From NCBI GenBank assembly GCA_021799935.1, contig JAJYZM010000077.1, positions 1 through 5,739 on the forward strand: DNA of 5,739 nucleotides, read 5' to 3'. Both the position numbers and the translations under genes were made by a program. Positions 5,189 through 5,739 of the stretch are shown here, in pieces; position 1 is the first letter of the stretch, and each line of letters starts with the position of its first letter. This DNA comes from a bacterium (GTDB lineage: Bacteria > SZUA-79 > Acidulodesulfobacterales > Acidulodesulfobacteraceae). Under the pieces are notes generated by a model. The model had not been told where the DNA came from. It did no database searches and worked only from the letters and a program-made list of their open reading frames with translations.

Positions 5189-5739
5189 ATGCAGAATTTG
5201 CCGTTTATTTTAACTACATTGTTTATGGTTTCCGCAGTTATCGGATTTATCGCAAATATAGTCGGTCTTGGGGGAGGCATTTTACTAGTGCCGTTTTTTA
5301 TTTTTTATATGCATTTATCTCCGGTTGAATCAAGCGGTTTAAGTCTTTTTACAATAATTGTCAGTTCCGTGGGGGGCACCATAAAGCATTTGCAAGAAAA
5401 AACTGTAAACAAAAAATTGTTCGCCGTTCTTGCCGGTTTTATGCCGCCGGGCGTAATAATAGGTTCTGTAGCGTCTAATTATGTAAACGTAAGGGGTTTT
5501 AAAATACTCTTCGCATTCATTGTTACCATTATCGGTTTTTTATCCTTGTACTTTACAAATAAACAAACAAAAAAAACGGAAATAATCGTAACAGGTGCAT
5601 TAAGAAACTATAAAGGAAGTTCGAATGAACTTCTGTTGCCCCACCCGAAAATAACAGCCGCAATGTCTTTGATTGCCGGATTTTTCTCGGGATTTGCGGG
5701 GATTGGAATTGGCATGATATCGGGAACGTTTCTGACGTC
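5189..5739 (+). CDS. TauE/SafE-family membrane exporter, N-terminal part (3' end outside the window)
   Basis: The frame is open from ATG 5189 to the window edge, giving 183 codons and two bases. The protein is strongly hydrophobic. It shows the two half-repeats of the TauE/SafE (formerly DUF81) family: the N-half motif NIVGLGGGILLVPFF (23-37) followed by ESSGLSLFTIIVSS (47-60), and the start of the C-half motif GFFSGFAGIGIGM (164-176) where the window ends. Studied members export sulfite, sulfoacetate or related anions across the inner membrane; the substrate here is unknown. A polar loop (about 124-156, rich in Lys, Thr and Asn) separates the halves. The gene begins 12 bases after the channel gene with no terminator between, so it may be on the same transcript. 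No clear Shine-Dalgarno precedes ATG 5189; in-frame ATG 5225 (residue 13) is an alternative that would cut into the first helix. Confidence 0.88.
   Translation, partial: MQNLPFILTTLFMVSAVIGFIANIVGLGGGILLVPFFIFYMHLSPVESSGLSLFTIIVSSVGGTIKHLQEKTVNKKLFAVLAGFMPPGVIIGSVASNYVNVRGFKILFAFIVTIIGFLSLYFTNKQTKKTEIIVTGALRNYKGSSNELLLPHPKITAAMSLIAGFFSGFAGIGIGMISGTFLT

Noticed and set aside
5080..5280. Minus-strand open frame of 66 codons across the channel-TauE junction
   Set aside because: It is antisense to the conserved channel C-terminus and the TauE GLGGG motif, with no supporting start signal or family resemblance.
1..5739. Mobile element, CRISPR array, tRNA or phage-like system in the window
   Set aside because: No regularly spaced repeats, transposase or integrase motifs, terminal inverted repeats or tRNA-like folds were seen. 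The only hint of rearrangement is the shortened hsdR end with its small direct repeat.

Overview
The window suggests an AT-rich, diderm (Gram-negative) bacterium. It encodes a lipid-anchored outer-membrane channel and a periplasmic adaptor, and it uses Ile ATA and Arg AGG codons freely in every gene. The lineage cannot be fixed from the sequence. An uncultured deltaproteobacterium-like or acidophile lineage would fit the style, but that is only a guess.

Layout. (i) Bases 2-133, + strand: the last 43 codons of a type I restriction HsdR-like subunit, which stops well short of where the family normally ends. (ii) Bases 134-199: a short convergent junction with an 11-bp direct repeat and a hairpin that could terminate the minus-strand gene. 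(iii) Bases 180-599, - strand: a 139-aa soluble protein of unknown function. (iv) Bases 600-742: an AT-rich divergent promoter region with back-to-back promoter candidates and two palindromes sharing the core TATTCAATATAT. One palindrome lies on the -35 of the minus-strand gene and the other just before the first start codon of the operon. (v) Bases 743-5176, + strand: four tightly packed genes for a full tripartite ABC efflux machine: FtsX/MacB-type permease, MacB/LolD-type ATPase, HlyD/MacA-type periplasmic adaptor and NodT/OprM-type outer-membrane lipoprotein. (vi) 5189 to the window edge, + strand: the N-terminal 183 codons of a TauE/SafE-family membrane exporter, 12 bases after the efflux genes.

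How the genes work together. The four efflux genes are joined by zero-gap, 11-base-overlap and 4-base-overlap junctions, so they are almost certainly one transcript with coupled translation. The ATPase would power the four-helix permease. The permease would act on the periplasmic adaptor, which would open a path through the outer-membrane trimer. The closest general analogies are MacAB-TolC and cyanobacterial DevBCA-TolC, but the permease and ATPase are separate proteins and come first in the operon. The substrate is not visible. The TauE/SafE gene, a family that exports sulfite or organosulfur anions in studied members, may be the distal gene of the same transcript.

No CRISPR array, tRNA, rRNA, insertion sequence or integrase was seen. 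The most original points are the paired palindromes in the divergent promoter region, the unrecognised minus-strand protein and the truncated hsdR end.
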